DNA from: Lysobacter sp. A03
GTDB lineage: Bacteria; Pseudomonadota; Gammaproteobacteria; Xanthomonadales; Xanthomonadaceae
Reading direction: 5' to 3'
Assembly: GCF_000855665.1 (NCBI RefSeq)
Contig: NZ_JXSS01000027.1
Coordinates: forward strand, 1-64,000
Length of the DNA stretch: 64,000 nt
Positions 35,415-44,538 of the stretch are shown here, piece after piece. Below the pieces are notes generated by a model. That model was not told the DNA's origin. It did not search any database and worked only from the letters and a program-made list of their open reading frames with translations. The position numbers and the translations under genes are program-made. Positions within the stretch are counted from its first letter, which is position 1, and each line of letters begins with the position of its first letter.

Positions 35415-36320
35415 ATGGGCAACAGGGACGGTGGCAACATGCTCGCGCTTGGGATGGCGGTGTTTTTTCTGGTTGCGGTGCTGCTGGGCTGGCTGGCGGT
35501 GTTTCCGGCTGCGCGCGACGGCGTGCTGGCGGGCGTGGATCGCTGGCGGGCCCGGGTGGCCGCGGTGGCTGGTCGCTGGCAGGGGAATGCGGGAGCGCGG
35601 GCCAGCGACTCCTCGCGCGCGCTGCGGGGACGCGGCGCCCGGCTGGGACAGATGCTGCGTCGCCGTCGCTGGCTGCTGGTCGCGACTATCGCCGCGTTGG
35701 CTTTGCCGCCGCTGCTGATCCTGCAGTTGGGTCGTCAGGTCCTGTGGGATGACTTCGGGGGCGGCGCCGGCTTCACCACAGACAGTCACGTGGTCGAGCT
35801 GCTGCGCGGTGAGCGCCTGGCACCGCCGCCGGACCTGCCCCCCGCCGTGTTCCTCGCCGCGGAAGCCGCGCAGATGCGGGGCGCTGCGGTGGTGGCGCCG
35901 CGGGAGATCTCCAGCGCCGATCGCAAGTGGGCGCGCATCGCCCCGGATTTCCAGCAGCGGGTGCTCGCGATCTATCGCGTGATGCGCGACGTGCATGGCT
36001 ACGAGATGGTCCTGGTGGAGGGCTACCGCAGCCCCGAACGGCAAGCCGCACTGGCTGCCAAGGGCGGCGCGGTTACCCGCGCCGGCGCCGGCCAGAGTTG
36101 CCACCAGTACGGGCTGGCGGTCGACAGCGCGCTGTACCGCGACGGCAGGCTGCAGTGGGATATGGAGGATCCGTGGACCCGCCGCGGCTACTTCCTGTAC
36201 GGCGAACTGGCCGTCGAGGCAGGCCTGGAATGGGGCGGCAACTGGCGCAGCATCAAGGATTACGTCCACCTTGAACTGAAGTCCGATTGCCGCCAGGCGC
36301 GTCGTGCGGCCGGGCGATGA
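35415..36320 (+). CDS. tagX: TagX-like M15 peptidase (D,D/L,D-peptidase fold), membrane-anchored
   Basis: A protein of about 301 residues with two N-terminal membrane segments (about residues 9-30 and 85-105) and a C-terminal VanY-like M15 domain. The zinc-site motif is SCHQYGLAVD and the final ligand His is in DYVHLEL; the GYRSPERQ block precedes it. Acinetobacter TagX, a T6SS-linked peptidoglycan endopeptidase that makes room for the secretion apparatus, has the same layout, and the gene lies near tssM here. I prefer 35415 as start; 35439 is also possible, both with weak ribosome binding sites. The symbol is by context and domain layout. Confidence 0.68.
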   Translation: MGNRDGGNMLALGMAVFFLVAVLLGWLAVFPAARDGVLAGVDRWRARVAAVAGRWQGNAGARASDSSRALRGRGARLGQMLRRRRWLLVATIAALALPPLLILQLGRQVLWDDFGGGAGFTTDSHVVELLRGERLAPPPDLPPAVFLAAEAAQMRGAAVVAPREISSADRKWARIAPDFQQRVLAIYRVMRDVHGYEMVLVEGYRSPERQAALAAKGGAVTRAGAGQSCHQYGLAVDSALYRDGRLQWDMEDPWTRRGYFLYGELAVEAGLEWGGNWRSIKDYVHLELKSDCRQARRAAGR

Positions 36321-36531
36321 GGTGCTCGTTGGCTGACGCGGCAGGTGAAAACCGACGGCCGCACCTGCTATCTTGACCCGCGGCGCAGGAAAGCCGGATG
36401 CCCGATGGGCAAAGCCAGGGAGCAGGGCGATGTGGAAACCCGTTGATGTTGCCTACGCGTGGATCACCCGCGGCACCGCCGTGTCCGGCCGTTAGCAGGG
36501 GGCGGGGACCAGTGCGACCGGAACAGGGGCA

Positions 36532-38028
36532 ATGAGGGTGGGTGCGGTCATCCGCGGACTGCTGGGCGTCGTGCTGGTGTTCGGTGCGGTCTGGCTCGTG
36601 GCGATCCTGTATTGGCGGGCCAGCGGGGCGACGCCCGGCACGCCGCAGATCGTCGGCACCCTGTTGGTCCTGCCCCTGTTGCTGGTCGCTGGCTTTCTGC
36701 TGCTGCGGGCGCTTGCTCGCCGGCGCAAGGCGCGCCGCGAACAGAAGGCGATGGATTCGATCGCGGGCGGCACTATCTCGCAGGACGCACCCACGCAGGT
36801 CGAGGCCGATCGGATCGTGTACCTGCTGGACAGCGCCGCCTTTACACGCGCCGGCAGCAGCGGTGGAGTAATCGCCGGGGCGCTGTTGCAGCCGCAGCGG
36901 CCGTCGCTGCATCCGTCCCTGCGCGACCAGATGGGCCTGCCGGTGTTTGCCGCGCAGGTCGATGATCTTGATGTGGAGCCTGTCCGCGCTGCCGTCGCCG
37001 GGTTGCTGCCGGAATCGCGGCCGCGCTCGCCGGGTCTTGCCGAGGACCAGTTGCGCGCCCTGGCGCTTTTGGAGACTGTGGCCGAAGACCTGCTTTACGC
37101 CGCGCTGCCGTTCGCCGACGCGGGCGCCGCCGCCGCGCAGTCCGCGGACACGGCGATGCACCCGCACGCCATGCAGCACTCGCGTTCCTCGCGCGCCCTG
37201 GCACCCGTACCCCTGGCACCGGTGCTGCACATCCGCCTGCTGCTCCCGACGCACTGGCCCGAACCGGTGCGTCGCGCCAGCCTTGCCTGGATCGCCGACA
37301 AGGCGACTGCAATTGGATTTGCCAGCGGCACGTTCCGGATCAGCGTCGAGCCGGTGGCCGGCGCCGCCGATGCGTGGCGGGTGATCGACCGGCTCGCTCA
37401 CGCCGATGGACGCCCGGACGCGGCGCCATCCGACACCCACCTGCTGCTGGCGGCGCACAGTCTTGTGGACGAACTCGCGGTCAGCCGGCTGGATGCAACC
37501 CGCACGTTGCTGGTCAGCGGGCACCCGGAAGGACTGATCCCCGGTGAGGGCGCGGCGGGCGTGTGGCTGTCGACGGAAACTCCCAACGACGAGCGGGAAG
37601 CGCCGCCGCTGCGGCTGCATCGCGTGGTGCATGGTCCTCCGGGCCACGGGCGTGCGGCCGGGCGCGAGCTGGCGGCGCTGCTGCAGCGCGCGCTGGCGGT
37701 CGCCGCGCTGCCGGTCGAGGACGTCGCTGCCGTCTTCAGTGACGCCGACCACCGCCCCAGCCGCGCGATCGAGATCGCCGGCGCGATGACCGCCTGCCTG
37801 CCCGAGCTGGACCCGGTCGAGCAGGGACGCCATCTGGGCCTGGTCTGCGGCGAGACCGGCGCGGTTGCGGTCCTCGCCCTGCTCGCCGCTGCAGCGGCGC
37901 AGGCCACTGCCGATGACGGGCCGGTCGTGCTCGCGTCGGTGGCCGACGGCGCGGTTCGTTTTGCCGCCGCGCTTTCGCCCATGCCAAGCCCTGAACCCCC
38001 AGCCGCGCCCGCGGCGGAAACCGTTTGA
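36532..38028 (+). CDS. T6SS-locus membrane protein with degenerate ketosynthase/thiolase-like domain
   Basis: A 498-residue protein in front of tssM. Two membrane segments occupy residues 5-27 and 41-60. After a basic Lys/Arg region, a large soluble part follows. Its C-terminal half has ketosynthase landmarks in the right order: LLVSGHPEGLIPGEGAAGVWL (like the GEGAG segment), AVFSDADHRPSRAIEI (where HGTxTxxND should be) and GLVCGETGAVAVLALLAAA (where GHxxGAAG should be). The Cys nucleophile and both catalytic His residues are missing, so it should not be an active enzyme. I do not know a T6SS protein of this type. The ATG at 36532 follows AGGGG. Confidence 0.6.
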   Translation: MRVGAVIRGLLGVVLVFGAVWLVAILYWRASGATPGTPQIVGTLLVLPLLLVAGFLLLRALARRRKARREQKAMDSIAGGTISQDAPTQVEADRIVYLLDSAAFTRAGSSGGVIAGALLQPQRPSLHPSLRDQMGLPVFAAQVDDLDVEPVRAAVAGLLPESRPRSPGLAEDQLRALALLETVAEDLLYAALPFADAGAAAAQSADTAMHPHAMQHSRSSRALAPVPLAPVLHIRLLLPTHWPEPVRRASLAWIADKATAIGFASGTFRISVEPVAGAADAWRVIDRLAHADGRPDAAPSDTHLLLAAHSLVDELAVSRLDATRTLLVSGHPEGLIPGEGAAGVWLSTETPNDEREAPPLRLHRVVHGPPGHGRAAGRELAALLQRALAVAALPVEDVAAVFSDADHRPSRAIEIAGAMTACLPELDPVEQGRHLGLVCGETGAVAVLALLAAAAAQATADDGPVVLASVADGAVRFAAALSPMPSPEPPAAPAAETV

Positions 38029-38045
38029 CGATGATGGATGCGTAG

Positions 38046-41000
38046 ATGAGCAGCTTCTGGACCAACCTTCGTTTCTGGCTGAGGGATTACCGCGTGCTCG
38101 CCGCGCTGGGCATCGCCATCGCCGCCGCCGTCGCCTACTTTGGCAAGGACTCGTTGCTGGCGGCCGGCGGTTGGCTGGTCGCACTGCTCATCCTCGTCGT
38201 GGTCGCCTGGCTGGTGTTTGTCATCGTGCGCAAGCTCCGCACGGCGCGCGCCGCCAAGCGGCTGGACAGCATGGTCACCGAGCACGCCGACACCGCGGTC
38301 ACCGCCGCCAAGCCTGCCGCGCGCGCGGACGCCGAAGTCCTGCGCGAGCGCATGGCCGAGGCCGTCAAGGCGATCAAGACCTCGCGGCTGGGGCAGATGA
38401 AGGGCAACGCCGCGCTCTACGAGCTGCCGTGGTACGTGATCATCGGCAACCCGGCCGCCGGCAAGAGCACCGCGATCCTCAACTCGGGCCTGCGCTTTCC
38501 GTTTGAGGACAACCGCAGCAATGTCATTCACGGCCTGGGCGGCACGCGCAACTGCGACTGGTACTTCACCACCGAAGGCATCGTGCTGGACACGGCTGGC
38601 CGCTACACGGTCAGCGCCGAGGACCGGCTGGAATGGCTGACCTTCCTGGACCTGCTGAAGAAGCATCGGCCGCGCGCGCCGATCAACGGCATCATCATCG
38701 CCGCCTCGATCGCGGAGCTTTCGGGTAGCAAGCCCGAGTTCGCCATCGACCTGGCCAAGAACCTGCGCCAACGGGTGCAGGAGTTGACCGAGCGCCTTGA
38801 GGTCCACGCGCCGGTCTACGTCGTGTTCACCAAGGCCGACCTGATCAGCGGCTTCAGCGAATTCTTCCGCGGCCTAGACCCGTCCGAGCGCGAGAACGCC
38901 TGGGGCGCAACGCTCCCCTACGAGCTCGACCGGCAGGGCGCCGGCAGTGGCGAAAGTGACGCCCTGGAATCCTTCGACCAGCACTTCGATGTGCTTGCCG
39001 ACGGACTGCGCGAGATGGGTCTGGCGCAGATGGCGATGGCTCGCGGGCGGGATGTCAGTCCGGGCCTGCTGGCGATGCCGATGGAGTTCGCCGGGATCAA
39101 GCCGGCACTGCGGACCTTCATCGCGACGTTGTTCGAGGAAAACCCCTACCAGTTCAAGCCGGTGTTCCGCGGTTTCTATTTCACCAGCGCCCTGCAGGAG
39201 GGCGTCACCGTGCAGCCCGCGTCGGAGCGCGTGGCCCGCCAGTTCGAACTGCAGGGCGGCAGCCCCACCGGGGAGACCGTGGCCCCGACCGACAGCAGCC
39301 ACTTCCTGCTGGGGCTGTTCCGCAAGGTGATCTTCGCCGACCGCCAGCTGGTCCGGCAGTACTCCAACCCGGGTCGGACCCGGGTGCGTTACGCCGCGTT
39401 CGCCGGCGCCGTCGCTGCGCTGGCGATCGTACTGGCGGGCTGGACCTGGTCCTACAGCGGCAACCAGCAGCTGGTTGCCGACGCCACCGCGGACCTGGAC
39501 AAGGCCATCGCGGTGCAGGCGGAAAAGGTCGATCTGCAGTCGCGCATCGAGGCCCTGCTCGTGCTGCAGGATCGACTGGAGCAGCTGCAGCGGCATCGCG
39601 ATGATCACCCGCTGAGCCTGGGCCTCGGCCTCTACCAGGGCGACGCGGTGGAAGCCAAGCTGCGCGAGGAGTACTTCCACGGCATGCGCCAGCTGATGCT
39701 GGTGCCGGTATCGAGCAAGCTGGAAAGCTATCTGGCCCAAGTGGTGGCCAGGCGCAGCGAACTGAAGCCGCCGTCGCTGACCGGCGCACCGTCCGACAGC
39801 CAGGACAATGCGGCCGATGCCGCCGCCACCAGCGACGCCCGCCTGTACGAGGATGCGGTCGCGACCGATTCGCAGGATGCCTACAACGCGCTCAAGACCT
39901 ACCTCATGCTGGGCAACCACGAGCGCGTGGAGGCGACTCACCTGAGTGACCAGCTGACCCGCTTTTGGCGTGGTTGGCTGGAGGCGAACCGGGGCGCGAT
40001 GACGCGCGAGGAACTGTTGCGCGCCGCCGGCCGCCTCATGACCTTCCACGTCCAGCAGTCGGCTGACCCGGGTTGGCCGCAACTGGAGCTCAAGTACAGC
40101 CTGGTGGACGACAGCCGCGAAGCGCTGCGCCAGGTAATGAAGGGGACGCCTGCGCGCGATCGCGTGTATGCCCAGATCAAGGCGCGGGCGGCAACGCGCT
40201 TCAGTCCGGTCACCGTGGCCAGCCTGCTGGGCGACAAGCAGACCGGCAGCGCGGTCACCGGCAGCCACCAGATTCCCGGCACGTTCACCCGCAAGGCCTG
40301 GGAGGACTACGTCCAGGGCGCGATCAAGGACGCCTCCACCACCGAGTTGAGCAGTACCGATTGGGTGCTGGAGGCCACGGTGCAGAACGACCTGACCCTG
40401 GCCGGCAGCCCGCAACACATCGCCAGGGAGCTGGCGGAGATGTACAAGGCGGAATACGCGCGCGAGTGGAGCAAGTTCCTGCAAGGCATCAGCGTCGCCC
40501 GCTTCGACAATTTCGAGGAAGCGGTGACCCAGATGAACCGCCTTGGCGATCCGGTCAATTCGCCGCTGCGGGTGCTGCTGGAAGCCGTCAACCGGGAAAC
40601 CGTGTGGGACAACCCGGCGGCGGCCAACGCGACCGGGGGCGCGGTCAAGGGCGGCATCGCCAGCTGGTTCAACCGGGTGATCATGCGGCGCAACCCGACC
40701 TCGATTCCAGTGTCGGTGGATCCCGACACCGGCGAGAAGAGCACGACCGAAGCCGGCCCGCTGGGGCAGAAGTTTGCCGGCCTGGCACGGCTGATGGTCG
40801 AGCGCGACGGTGGACCGGCGTTGCTGCCGCAGTATTTCGAAGCGCTGGGCAAGGTGCGCAGCCGCTTCAACCAGATCAAGACCCAGGGTGACCCGGGTCC
40901 GGGTGCGCGCAAGCTGATGCAGGACACCCTGGACGGCGGCTCCGAACTGGACCTGGCCTTGAAGCTGGTGGACGAGCAGATGCTCAACGGCTTGGCCGAG

Positions 41001-41834
41001 GACCAGCGCAATACCCTGCGCCCGCTGCTGCTGCGACCGCTGGTGCAGGCGTTCGCTGCGCTGGTGCGGCCGACCGAGGGCGAGATCAACCAGACCTGGA
41101 CCGCACAGGTGCTGCGCCCGTTCGAGGACGGCATCGGCCAGCGTTATCCGTACACGCCGGAGGCAACGGTGGAAGCGGCGCGCTCGGACATCGAGCAGAT
41201 CTTCGGCCCGCAGGGCGCGATCGCGAAGTTCGGCGAGTCCGCGCTGGGGTCGCTGGTGATCCGCCGCGGCACCATGCTGACGCCACGCCAGTGGGCCGAC
41301 ATCGGCATCAACCTGCGACCCGAGCTGGTTGCCGGCTACGGGCGCTGGGTTGGCGCCACCGCAGCCGGCGAGGGCCCGACGATGGTCTTCCAGGTGCTGC
41401 CGCTGGCGGCGCAGGGACGCGAATACACGATGACCGTCGATGGTCAGCAGATGCGCTACCGCAACACGCCGCCGCAATGGCACACCTTCCAGCTGCCGGG
41501 CGAGGGCGTGCCGGGGGTGCAGATCCACGCGGTTACCGGCGACGGACGGACGGTGGAGGTGTTCAACGCGCCGGGTGACAACGCGACCTCGGCGATGTTC
41601 GACGCGGCCGAGAAGACCAGCCTGGGCCGGCAGCACTACCGCTTGGGCTGGAACCGGGATGGCGCCAGGGTTGAGGTGGAGCTGCGGATCGTCAGCACGG
41701 TGGAATCCAACGCCGGTGCCAATGATTCCCTGGGCCTGAAGCTGCCGGCGGTGGTGGCCGGCGCGGCGGTGTCCTCGCAACCCTCGCCCGGCGGCACCAC
41801 CACGGGGGCCGCGTCGCCGGCGGGTGCGCAGTGA
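38046..41834 (+). CDS. tssM: type VI secretion membrane protein TssM (IcmF)
   Basis: A 1262-residue TssM, the large inner-membrane subunit that with TssL and TssJ forms the T6SS membrane complex spanning the periplasm. Two N-terminal membrane segments (about 16-33 and 42-62), a cytoplasmic P-loop domain with GNPAAGKST (134-142) and a third membrane segment (about 449-468) precede a long periplasmic region. The C-terminus is beta-rich, as the domain that contacts TssJ. The intact Walker A motif is variable among homologues. It follows the previous gene by 17 bases, and its stop overlaps the tagF start by one base. Confidence 0.93.
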   Translation: MSSFWTNLRFWLRDYRVLAALGIAIAAAVAYFGKDSLLAAGGWLVALLILVVVAWLVFVIVRKLRTARAAKRLDSMVTEHADTAVTAAKPAARADAEVLRERMAEAVKAIKTSRLGQMKGNAALYELPWYVIIGNPAAGKSTAILNSGLRFPFEDNRSNVIHGLGGTRNCDWYFTTEGIVLDTAGRYTVSAEDRLEWLTFLDLLKKHRPRAPINGIIIAASIAELSGSKPEFAIDLAKNLRQRVQELTERLEVHAPVYVVFTKADLISGFSEFFRGLDPSERENAWGATLPYELDRQGAGSGESDALESFDQHFDVLADGLREMGLAQMAMARGRDVSPGLLAMPMEFAGIKPALRTFIATLFEENPYQFKPVFRGFYFTSALQEGVTVQPASERVARQFELQGGSPTGETVAPTDSSHFLLGLFRKVIFADRQLVRQYSNPGRTRVRYAAFAGAVAALAIVLAGWTWSYSGNQQLVADATADLDKAIAVQAEKVDLQSRIEALLVLQDRLEQLQRHRDDHPLSLGLGLYQGDAVEAKLREEYFHGMRQLMLVPVSSKLESYLAQVVARRSELKPPSLTGAPSDSQDNAADAAATSDARLYEDAVATDSQDAYNALKTYLMLGNHERVEATHLSDQLTRFWRGWLEANRGAMTREELLRAAGRLMTFHVQQSADPGWPQLELKYSLVDDSREALRQVMKGTPARDRVYAQIKARAATRFSPVTVASLLGDKQTGSAVTGSHQIPGTFTRKAWEDYVQGAIKDASTTELSSTDWVLEATVQNDLTLAGSPQHIARELAEMYKAEYAREWSKFLQGISVARFDNFEEAVTQMNRLGDPVNSPLRVLLEAVNRETVWDNPAAANATGGAVKGGIASWFNRVIMRRNPTSIPVSVDPDTGEKSTTEAGPLGQKFAGLARLMVERDGGPALLPQYFEALGKVRSRFNQIKTQGDPGPGARKLMQDTLDGGSELDLALKLVDEQMLNGLAEDQRNTLRPLLLRPLVQAFAALVRPTEGEINQTWTAQVLRPFEDGIGQRYPYTPEATVEAARSDIEQIFGPQGAIAKFGESALGSLVIRRGTMLTPRQWADIGINLRPELVAGYGRWVGATAAGEGPTMVFQVLPLAAQGREYTMTVDGQQMRYRNTPPQWHTFQLPGEGVPGVQIHAVTGDGRTVEVFNAPGDNATSAMFDAAEKTSLGRQHYRLGWNRDGARVEVELRIVSTVESNAGANDSLGLKLPAVVAGAAVSSQPSPGGTTTGAASPAGAQ

Positions 41835-42835
41835 TGGTCGCAGTGGAGACGGCGCACCCGGTCAGCTACTTCGGCAAGCTGCCCAGTCGCGGGGACTTCG
41901 TGCGCACCCCGGAAAGCCACCAGCTGATGATGCTGCTGGACCGCTGGGCCGGTCAGGGACTGGAGCTGGTCGCCAGCGATCCGGGCTGGAAGCAGCTGGA
42001 CGACCAGGCGGCGCCGCTGCACTTCGCCTTCGTCGGCTCACGCAGCCGGCTGGCGATCGGCGGTCATTACCTGCCCAGTCGGGACAGTTCGCAGCGTCGC
42101 TTTCCCTTTCTCGCTGCGACCCGGTTCGAGGTCGCCCAGCCGCTGGCGTTCATCGGCCGCAGTCCGCTGGCGCTGTCGCGGCTGTGGTCCAGCCTGGCGC
42201 GCAGCGGGCAGCAGATCGTCGCCGCCGAGGATCCGGCCGAGCCGTTGCGCCAACTGGCCGACGGACGCGTCGCGATCAACACCGACCCGCGCGTCTACGA
42301 CGCCGCGTTCGACGATTTCATCGAGTTGCAGGACATCGGCTCGCTGCAGGCGTTGCTGCGTCAGTCCGGCTATCCGCACCTGCAGTTGCGCTGGTTGCTG
42401 CCCGCGCTGGGGATGCTGCTGCAGCCGGTGATCTCCGGCGGTGCGGCCCAGGTCGACAAGGGGCTGTCGCTGCCACTGCCGGTGGACGCGCTGTACCGGC
42501 CGCTGGTGGCGGCGTTCTGGCTCGACCTGCTGGCCGGCTTCCTGGGCCGGGCGGATTTCGAACTGACCGTGCTGGTCTGCGACGCGGCCACTGGGTCCGC
42601 CGCTGGGCCGCGCCTGCTGATCGGCTTCAACGGCGCCGACGGCCGCCTGCTGCAGGCGACGCTGGATGGCCGCGTTGGCCAGGAGCAGCTGATCGCGGTC
42701 GATGATGCCGAGTGGGTCGAGGACCACATCGCCGGCGACTACGCCCTCAACCGGCTGGTCAGTTATCTGGATCGCGACCAGCTCTCGCTGCGGGCCGCAC
42801 GCAAGACGTTCAACGAGACCTTCCTTGGAACCTGA
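41834..42835 (+). CDS. tagF: type VI secretion accessory protein TagF
   Basis: A 333-residue TagF/ImpM-family protein. The typical beginning SYFGKLPSRGDFVR is at about residues 11-24, followed by a RLAIGGHYLPSRDSSQRRFPF block. TagF is a cytoplasmic protein that represses T6SS at the post-translational level in Pseudomonas. The start ATG at 41834 shares its first base with the last base of the tssM stop; a GTG one codon upstream is also possible. The neighbouring order tssM-tagF-OmpA-like matches Acinetobacter T6SS loci. Confidence 0.9.
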   Translation: MVAVETAHPVSYFGKLPSRGDFVRTPESHQLMMLLDRWAGQGLELVASDPGWKQLDDQAAPLHFAFVGSRSRLAIGGHYLPSRDSSQRRFPFLAATRFEVAQPLAFIGRSPLALSRLWSSLARSGQQIVAAEDPAEPLRQLADGRVAINTDPRVYDAAFDDFIELQDIGSLQALLRQSGYPHLQLRWLLPALGMLLQPVISGGAAQVDKGLSLPLPVDALYRPLVAAFWLDLLAGFLGRADFELTVLVCDAATGSAAGPRLLIGFNGADGRLLQATLDGRVGQEQLIAVDDAEWVEDHIAGDYALNRLVSYLDRDQLSLRAARKTFNETFLGT

Positions 42836-42836
42836 C

Positions 42837-43652
42837 ATGCGCTCACACCCTGTCCCGGCGGCGACTGGTCCGCTCACCTCCTGGCTGCTGGCGATCGGCC
42901 TGCTGCTGTCACCGGCAGTAGCGCTCGCGCAGGCCGGCGGCGCGAACGGGCCGGCGGCGGAGAAGCCGGTGATTGCCACCGGAACGGTGCCCGATGAGGC
43001 GACCCGCGCGGCGATCCTGGAGCGCTTGCGCGAGCTCTACGGCGCCAACCGGGTGGTCGATCGGATCGAGGTGGACGCGGTGATCGCCCCGCCCAACTGG
43101 AGCGACCGTGTGCTGGGCATGCTCGGCCCGGACCTGAAGGAGGTATCCGGCGGCGAGCTGGCCATCGACGGCAACAGCGTGCGCATCACCGGTCAGGTCG
43201 GCAACGAGGCCGCGCGGCAACAGGTGGCCAGCGCCATAGCGACGGGCGCGGGCCCGAGCTACGTGCTGAAGAACTCGCTGGTCGGCGGTGGTGGCAGCAA
43301 GCAGGACCTGCTGGACCAGACCCTGGCCGACCGCATCATCGAGTTCAAGAGTGGCAGCGCGACCCTGACCGACGGCGGCCGCGCGATCCTGGACGAGATG
43401 GCGGTGGCGCTGGAGAAAGTCGGCCAGCAGCAGGTCCAGGTGATCGGCCACACCGACAGCGTGGGCTCGCGCGAATCCAATATCGCCCTGAGCCTGCAGC
43501 GGGCGATCGCGGTGAAGGCCTACCTGGAACAGCGCGGCGTCAGCGCTGACAACCTCAGCGTGCAGGGCTTCGGTCCCGACCGCCCGGTTGCAGAGAACGA
43601 CACCGATGACGGCCGCGCCCGCAACCGCCGGATCGAATTCCGGGTGATGTAG
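42837..43652 (+). CDS. tagN: TagN-like OmpA-family peptidoglycan-binding protein
   Basis: A 271-residue periplasmic or outer-membrane protein with a signal peptide (LLAIGLLLSPAVALAQA, ends near residue 31), a BON-like central part (residues about 40-125) and a C-terminal OmpA domain. The OmpA motif QVQVIGHTDSVGSRESNIAL with GRARNRRIEF provides the Asp and Arg that hold peptidoglycan diaminopimelate. In Acinetobacter T6SS clusters TagN is a similar protein that follows TagF, and I use the symbol on that basis. It starts two bases after the tagF stop and ends the T6SS gene group in this window. Confidence 0.8.
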   Translation: MRSHPVPAATGPLTSWLLAIGLLLSPAVALAQAGGANGPAAEKPVIATGTVPDEATRAAILERLRELYGANRVVDRIEVDAVIAPPNWSDRVLGMLGPDLKEVSGGELAIDGNSVRITGQVGNEAARQQVASAIATGAGPSYVLKNSLVGGGGSKQDLLDQTLADRIIEFKSGSATLTDGGRAILDEMAVALEKVGQQQVQVIGHTDSVGSRESNIALSLQRAIAVKAYLEQRGVSADNLSVQGFGPDRPVAENDTDDGRARNRRIEFRVM

Positions 43653-43709
43653 CACGCAGCGAAGCATTGGGCGGGTGGCGATTGTCCGCAGGCCGACTAG
43701 ACTGGGGTG

Positions 43710-44255
43710 ATGAGCATTCGACCCTATCTCGACCACACTCCCCGGCTCGGCGCGCGCGTCTACGTTGACCCGGCCGCGACGGTCATCGGCAACGTCTCCC
43801 TGGAGGACGACGTTTCCATCTGGCCAGCCTGCGTGGTCCGCGGCGACGTCAATTCGATCCACATTGGCGCGCGCACCAACATCCAGGACGGCGCCATCAT
43901 CCACGTCACCCACGAAGGGCCGTTCACCCGGCCGGGTGGGTTTCCCACGGTGATCGCCAACGACGTGACCGTCGGCCACGCCGCCGTGATCCATGCGTGC
44001 CGGCTGGAGGAGTTCTGCCTGGTCGGCATGGGCGCAGTGGTGCTGGATGGCGCGACGGTGTCGCGCTTCGGGTTTGTCGGCGCCGGCGCCGTGGTTGCGC
44101 CCGGCAAGACCGTGGGTGAAGGCGAGCTCTGGCTGGGCAGCCCTGCACGGTTCGTGCGCAAACTTGCCGAGCGCGAGCTGGAACAGCTGCGCTACAGCGC
44201 GCAGCACTACGTGCGCCTGAAGGACGCCTACCTGAAGATGGCGGGTAGCGACTAG
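43710..44255 (+). CDS. gamma-type carbonic anhydrase-like protein (YrdA family)
   Basis: A 181-residue left-handed beta-helix protein of the gamma-carbonic anhydrase family. Hexapeptide-repeat periodicity runs through residues 15-150. Metal-binding His residues are visible in IIHVTHEGPF and VGHAAVIHAC. Such proteins bind zinc or iron; some are carbonic anhydrases, many have no proven activity. A GTG one codon upstream is the alternative start. Its stop codon overlaps the stop of the small gene on the opposite strand (44252-44255). Confidence 0.88.
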   Translation: MSIRPYLDHTPRLGARVYVDPAATVIGNVSLEDDVSIWPACVVRGDVNSIHIGARTNIQDGAIIHVTHEGPFTRPGGFPTVIANDVTVGHAAVIHACRLEEFCLVGMGAVVLDGATVSRFGFVGAGAVVAPGKTVGEGELWLGSPARFVRKLAERELEQLRYSAQHYVRLKDAYLKMAGSD

Positions 44256-44422
44256 ATTCCCAGCTTGCGCAGGATGTAATACACCACCACCCCGATCATG
44301 GTGGTTACGCCGGCCCACATCAGCAACGGCCCGGAGCGGGATTCGCGCCGGGTGTAACCGATGATGAGGATCACCAGGCCGACCAGGGTGATGATCAAAC
44401 CGGTTTTCAGAATCGGGTCCAC
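44252..44422 (-). CDS. small two-helix membrane protein (56 aa)
   Basis: A 56-residue open reading frame on the minus strand, starting with GTG and ending in a TAG that overlaps the opposite-strand carbonic anhydrase stop. Two hydrophobic segments (residues 9-22, ILKTGLIITLVGLVILIIG-like, and 35-50, ending VVVYYILRKL) with a short basic loop between them (YTRRESRSG) give the pattern of a small inner-membrane protein with a basic cytoplasmic turn. Third codon positions are mostly G or C. A GGAG lies about 11 bases upstream of the GTG. Function unknown; it is probably co-transcribed with aroE. Confidence 0.6.
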   Translation of the reverse strand: MDPILKTGLIITLVGLVILIIGYTRRESRSGPLLMWAGVTTMIGVVVYYILRKLGI

Positions 44423-44538
44423 GGCTACGGGGTCTCCACAGGTTGGGCGGCTGCCGGGGTTGGCTTGGTAGATGCTGCGGCCGACGCGGCTGCGCCCGCC
44501 GCAGCGGTGTGGCGGGTCATGATCACGTCCGTGCGGTG

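Noticed and set aside
44425-44520. 31-codon Ala-rich frame between aroE and the 56-residue membrane protein
   Set aside because: There is no ribosome binding site and the composition is what random GC-rich DNA gives; it may be untranslated leader.
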